From the NCBI RefSeq assembly GCF_000283155.1, contig NW_004454290.1:1617127-1681126 (forward strand): a DNA stretch of 64,000 bases, given 5' to 3'. This stretch comes from Ceratotherium simum simum (lineage: Eukaryota; Chordata; Mammalia; Perissodactyla; Rhinocerotidae). Both the position numbers and the translations under genes were made by a program. Shown piece by piece: positions 59,400 through 64,000 of the stretch (position 1 is its first letter; each line of letters begins with the position of its first letter). Below the pieces are notes generated by a model. That model saw only the letters and a list, made by a program, of their open reading frames with translations. It made no database searches and was not told where the DNA came from.

Positions 59400-59850
59400 G
59401 TGTCAGGGTTAAAAGAGTGATTATGCTGAATCATGAAGGTGGCCGGAGAGAACTGAAACAGTCTGTGGATTATTGAAGTGCACTCAAAGGAGCCATTATG
59501 AAACAGGAGAAAGGAGTATTCCTTGCAGAGGGACCAGCCTGTGCAGGATCCCCAAGGTGGGAGAGAGCCGAGCACATGGAGGCACAGACGGCATCCCAAC
59601 CAGGTGGGGTAGAGAGAGTGAGGTGGAGAACTGCTGGGGTGGGGCTGCAAAGACGGACTGGACGCAGCTCACCAGGGCTGTAGAGACCTGGTCAGGAGTT
59701 TATAAGTCATACTCTATAAAGAAGTTTACCTTTGACGGGGAGGAGAAATATAGGATGGAAGTGAAGGGAGCACATAATGTAGAGGGAAGTTTTATTGCTG
59801 TTGATTTTTTAAGATGGGAGAGATTTGAACATATTTAAATGCCGAGAAGA
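59400..59850 (-). mobile_element. Probable L2 antisense remnant
   Basis: Purine-rich phrases such as 'gtagagacctggtcaggagt' and 'ttttttaagatgggagagat' resemble the reverse of the L2 coding region. The match is diverged and tentative. Confidence 0.4.
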
Positions 59851-60419
59851 GAAGCAAGTAGGGAGTGGAGCTGCAGAGGCAGGAAAGAAAGGAGATGACC
59901 AATGAAGCAAAGCCTGAGATTCAGAGCCCGGGAAGAAGAACCAGGCTTAGATCACAAGATGATCCTTTATCATAATAAGAAAAGGTGGTCAGAGATGCAG
60001 GTAGATCTGTATGTGGCAAGGAGTTACAGAGAGTCCTATCTGGTGGTTTCAATTTTCTCTGTAAAGTAGAGTCAGATGATCTGCTGAAGCTCCAGGTTTA
60101 TGTGTGTGTCTCAAAGGCAGGTATTTCAGGAGAAAGGACAGTTTGAGACAGATGAGGTGACTCTGTGTCCAGGTTTCTTGGGACAGTCTCAGTTTAAGCC
60201 TGTTGTCCTGGCCTAATTATTAATAGTGCCTCTTTCCACTCTTAGAAAGTGTCCTGGTTTGTAGGATAAATTATGTGGTTACCCTAAAACAGGAGCAAAA
60301 TACTATTAAAGGAATCACAGTGAGATAGCTAAGCTTTACGAGTTCGAGACCACCCTTAGCTTTTCTGGTCAGCAAATTGCCCTGAAGCTCTGGAGAGAGG
60401 CAGTGGGGCGGGCAGGGGA
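59851..60419. other. Intergenic, nothing recognised
   Basis: Unique purine-leaning sequence with no gene, repeat or regulatory motif that I can support. Confidence 0.5.
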
Positions 60420-60590
60420 TAAAAGAACGCATCTGGAACCAAACTGCGCGGGCTCCTTCATCTGCAGAATGGGATACTCACAATACCTGCTTTATAGGGT
60501 GGTTGTGGAAATGAAATGACACCTGTAAGGCGCTGTCACAGACCCTCGCACATGGTGAGGGCTCAGCTAATGTGAGTTGTGGTTATTACT
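60420..60590 (+). repeat. MIR fragment
   Basis: 'catctgcagaatgggatact' ... 'tttatagggtggttgtggaa' ... 'ctcgcacatggtgagggctc' is the sense MIR 3' half. Confidence 0.7.
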
Positions 60591-61027
60591 AAAAGTTGGT
60601 TACGGGTAAAGACTGTGTGCTTTGGCATTATGAAGACCTGGGGCCCACTTGTAATTGGCCAGGGTGTGTGGCTATTGAAGAGAAAATGCAGGAAGTCTCT
60701 AACATAAGGCACATGAATGGGTTTATTCAAGAATGTTCGCTGGCAGCACCAATCAGCTCCTGGCTTGGGGAGACAGCACTGCTGCTGGGAACAGCCCAGC
60801 CCAGCCTGTTCACCAGATCACCCCGTAATGTATGCAGAGACCACATGCTAGGCTGAGCCCCTTTAATGCACTGCCTGAACAACTCATTCCTTGTCTCTCA
60901 GGCATCACAGATGCCAGAGTGGTTCTTACACACACACACCCTTCCCGCAACTTCCCTCGTAAGTACAATTTGTCTGCCTTCTTTTCTAAAATCGACTCAC
61001 TGGGTTGTGTGTCCTCTGTTTCCTTTA

Positions 61028-61225
61028 TGCTTGTTGTTCTCAAAAAGCAGGTTTTTTACCATCTGCATCAGAACCGCACGGAGGGATGGTTAATGCTGAT
61101 TCCTTTGGCCTCACTCCAGACCCAGGGAATCAGGATGGGAACCTTGGTGGTGGGGCCTGCAAATCCTCCTGATTATGAAGGTCCCCAGGGCATTCCACTG
61201 TACGCTAAAGTCTGAGAATGCTACG
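61028..61225 (+). mobile_element. MER5/MER20-like hAT-Charlie MITE
   Basis: It starts with 'ttgttctcaaaaagcaggtt', has 'ctgcatcagaaccgcacgga', and ends 'tacgctaaagtctgagaatg'. The ends are imperfectly inverted, as expected for a Charlie MITE. Confidence 0.7.
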
Positions 61226-61634
61226 CTTTGCCTGCTCCTCTGTTTTGCTGAAGCAGAGAGGAAGTTCCCCAGCCGGCGACACCTTTGTCTCCAATCATAA
61301 AAGGTTTCTTTCCCCTGAGTAGAGCTGTGACATGGCTGCCTTCTTGGGCTGGGCTTCCTAGAACATGAGAGGGTCCCCTGGGGCTTTTAATCTGTCCTCC
61401 TTGGCGTCCCCTTGGGGATTCAGAAGAGCTGTCCCATGGACTGCTGGGGGAAGCAGGTTCGAGGCCGGGAGCTTCAACCTGAGGTGTCTGCTTTTATCCT
61501 TTGTCATATGGGTGTGCTGAAGCAGAACTTGCTCGAAAACAGGGTTCTGTTGCTTAAAAAGTTTAAAATCTACTGATGTTGTCCAACCCCTTATTTTACA
61601 AATCAAACACACAAAAAACAAAAACCAGAGGTCC

Positions 61635-61725
61635 AAGTGATAGAGGAACTTCTCCAAGGCCACACAGTTTAGTGGCAAAGCTGGGGTCCAAAGTCAGGTC
61701 TCCTGGTGTCTACTGGCAGGACTTT
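61635..61725 (-). repeat. MIR fragment, antisense
   Basis: 'ctccaaggccacacagttta' ... 'gcaaagctggggtccaaagt' is antisense MIR core. Confidence 0.65.
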
Positions 61726-62096
61726 ACTTGATTAAACTAATTCAGGATGAACAGAACTATACCTGGTGGTGTCCCAGCACATAGAAAACCCTCAGTAAAT
61801 ATTATTATTATTGTTGGGGTCATTATTAATTTGTATTTGTATTCATTTTTAATTGTTAATTTGAATTTGAGACTGAAGGCACTCAAAGAGAGCCCAAAGG
61901 GAACAGACAGAAGTAGCTTGAGGAGAGCCACTGGCCGCCCAGACAGGTCTGCACATGAGACTATTTCTCTTAGCGAAGTCAGCTGAGTTCAGGCTCCAGC
62001 TCTTCACAGTCCAGGCTCAAAATTCCAGCTCGTCAGTGTCCCAGAGTGGACCAGAATGTGGGATGCTGCCTCATTTTATCAACTGACATATAAAAT

Positions 62097-62340
62097 TAGC
62101 CATTCATCCTACAAATATTTATGAAGCCCCAACTAAGTGCCAGGCACTGTTGTAGATGTGAGCTGCAGCATAGAGCAGGAAAACACGGAGCTTACATTAT
62201 AATTAGGGTGGGGGTGGGGGAGATAAGCAATACACATCAAACAAACAAATAGACAACATGAAGTAATAAAGCACTGTGAGGGAAAACAAAGCAGGGTGAG
62301 GGAATAAGGAGGGACAGGGGCAAGAAGTCTCCTTTGCTGA
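62097..62340 (-). mobile_element. L2 LINE 3' fragment, antisense
   Basis: 'acaaatatttatgaagcccc' ... 'agtgccaggcactgttgtag' ... 'cacggagcttacattataat' is the reverse L2 3' end. Confidence 0.75.
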
Positions 62341-64000
62341 AGGCCTTCAGCTCAGATACACCAGTTGCAGTTACATTGCCCTGGCATGTCCCTGCACACA
62401 GTCAGTACGCGGAGTTATCAACATGCTGCCCCGGGGAGCACGGTGTTAGAGGAAAGGAGATGATCTATAATTCAACAATTTGGTGACAACCTACTGTGTC
62501 CATCTCTGCAGTGTGCTCCTTCTGCCCAGCTGCCGGGCTGACAGAGTCCCCAGAGGGAACTCGGACGGCATTGCCAGGGTTCACTTCCGTGACTCTGCTT
62601 GTAATAAGGCCACACCACTTCATCTCGTTTTTCTAAGGTAGACACCTTCATTTGATCATTTGTTTCTTTGGGGATAATTTGCAAATCTCACCTCTGATCC
62701 ACTAAGTTTTGACTTAATACTATGGGACTCAGAACGCAGTCTCATATTCTCCTTTTCCAGGGCTACCTACTTCCCCCCCGCTGCACCCTCCCAACATATT
62801 CAATACTCTTCTTGGTAAAGGCTGCGGCTCTCTCATCGTCAGATACAAAATGCCCTCACTAGGGAAGGCTCTCTCTTCCCTGTCAAGTCCCCCGTAAAGC
62901 TTATCTCGTATAAAGGTTTTAAGACACCCCATGGTGTCACTCCGCTCTCTGGGTCAAATCCTTCTTCCTAGGGGAGAGGGGGCTGTCTGGAGTCTTGACC
63001 TCAGAGCATGAAAGGTGGCTTGGAGTTTAGGCCATCGGATTGTGGGACAGGATCTCCTGCAACTGAGAGGTGTCCCTTCTCTGAGGGGAGAGCAGCCTGG
63101 TAACAAAACACCAACAGTGGAGACATTTTCTCCCGATCTATGGAAATGATGAAGGGGTGGGGAGGGCCTCAGGGATGCCCCCAGTCTACTAGAAGAGGAA
63201 ATGGAGGGACATAAAAAGAAGTGGAGGATCTAGGAGCCCCCACCACAACCGCTCTGTGGTAGGGGAAGAAGCCATGGAGGAGAATTTTCCTAGGATGGAT
63301 GACTCCTGGCTCTAGGGGTAGCCAGTCTGGCTAACTGTGAATCGCTGCATTGGGAGGGGGTGGAGGAGGGGGCAAGGGGTATTGTTCCTAACTGGTTGCT
63401 TTTCTGAAGTTCAGCAAAGGCTATGCAGTCCAGTCCTTCCTTTAGCACAGTGGTTTCTGGACTTCAGAAAATATCCACACAACCCTTTCCTCAAAGGAAA
63501 TATTACAATATATGAAACAGATAAAAATGGACTATTCTGGAAGAAGCTGGAGAGTGTATCCCCTCTCAGCTTAAACCCCAAAGCAACTCCTTGGAGCTGT
63601 AAGGGCTCTGTGGAGTTCCTCTGCTGGGGGAGGGGGTTGCAGATGGCAAAGAAATGAGGCAGCATGAAAAGGTGGAATTCCAGGTCTTCTACCCCTATTT
63701 CAAATAGAATAGATGGGCTTTCTCCTATTCACATATTGGGCTTGTGAAAAGATTCCCTGTGGGGAGAAAACTTCCCTTTTAAAAAAAATCCCCCACTCTA
63801 TTCAAAATCCTTTAATATAGTGTTTATCACCAATTTTGTAGACTTCAAAACACAAAAGAATACCATATGTTCCTGTAAGTAATCATGGCTTGCTCTGGCA
63901 GTGGCCCTCAAAGTTGAGGTAGGGGAGAATCACTAACCCAGGTTAAGCGGCATGATCAGAAAGCTGAAACCTGAACCACATCACATAAGGACTTACTGAA
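62341..64000. other. Intergenic, nothing recognised
   Basis: Unique sequence to the window end, with no exon, repeat family or promoter that I can support. Confidence 0.5.

Noticed and set aside
55420..64000. LINC01133 or PIGM orthologue
   Set aside because: Human synteny predicts a lncRNA and later PIGM. I see no PIGM-like protein, and lncRNA exons cannot be recognised from sequence alone.

Overview
The window is mammalian nuclear DNA, most likely from a perissodactyl (horse group). The genes have intron/exon structure with GT-AG splice sites, CpG-island promoters and AATAAA poly(A) signals. Seven tRNA-derived SINEs have the head and tail of the equine repetitive element (ERE) family, several with clean target-site duplications (TSDs). 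The sequence alone does not separate horse from rhinoceros or tapir. The gene order and strand (CFAP45 - TAGLN2 - IGSF9 - SLAMF9, all on the minus strand) match human 1q23.2.

Layout: 1-4.3 kb is probably the first intron of CFAP45. Its first exon (5' UTR ending in a lone ATG) and a CpG-rich promoter with a perfect RFX X-box lie at 4.33-4.56 kb. From 4.6 to 19.8 kb there is no gene. That stretch has ordinary old repeats (L2, MIR, MER5) and, at 6.1-10.4 kb, a dense nest of young ERE and L1 copies around a decayed hAT transposase. TAGLN2 (199 aa; 4 coding exons plus a probable non-coding first exon) runs from about 27.4 down to 19.85 kb. IGSF9 (20 coding exons, 1174 aa, plus a non-coding first exon) runs from about 47.8 down to 29.67 kb. 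SLAMF9 (4 exons, 288 aa) runs from about 55.4 down to 52.74 kb. From 55.4 kb to the end I find only old repeats and no gene.

The genes are neighbours rather than a pathway: an axonemal microtubule inner protein (CFAP45), an actin-binding calponin-homology protein (TAGLN2), a neuronal Ig/FN3 adhesion protein (IGSF9) and a leukocyte SLAM-family receptor (SLAMF9). All three complete reading frames are intact: exon phases sum correctly and no frameshift or internal stop was seen.

Points most worth a second look: an inverted duplication of about 210 bp in IGSF9 intron 1; an identical pair of convergent CTCF-like cores 25 bp apart in IGSF9 intron 9; paired miR-1/206 and miR-133 seed sites in the TAGLN2 3' UTR; the decayed hAT transposase split by an L1; a perfect RFX X-box inside IGSF9 intron 3; and an exactly duplicated 22-bp acceptor-like sequence in TAGLN2 intron 1. 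I found no CRISPR array, operon or other prokaryote-type system. All coordinates were read by eye, and repeat edges are approximate unless a TSD is given.
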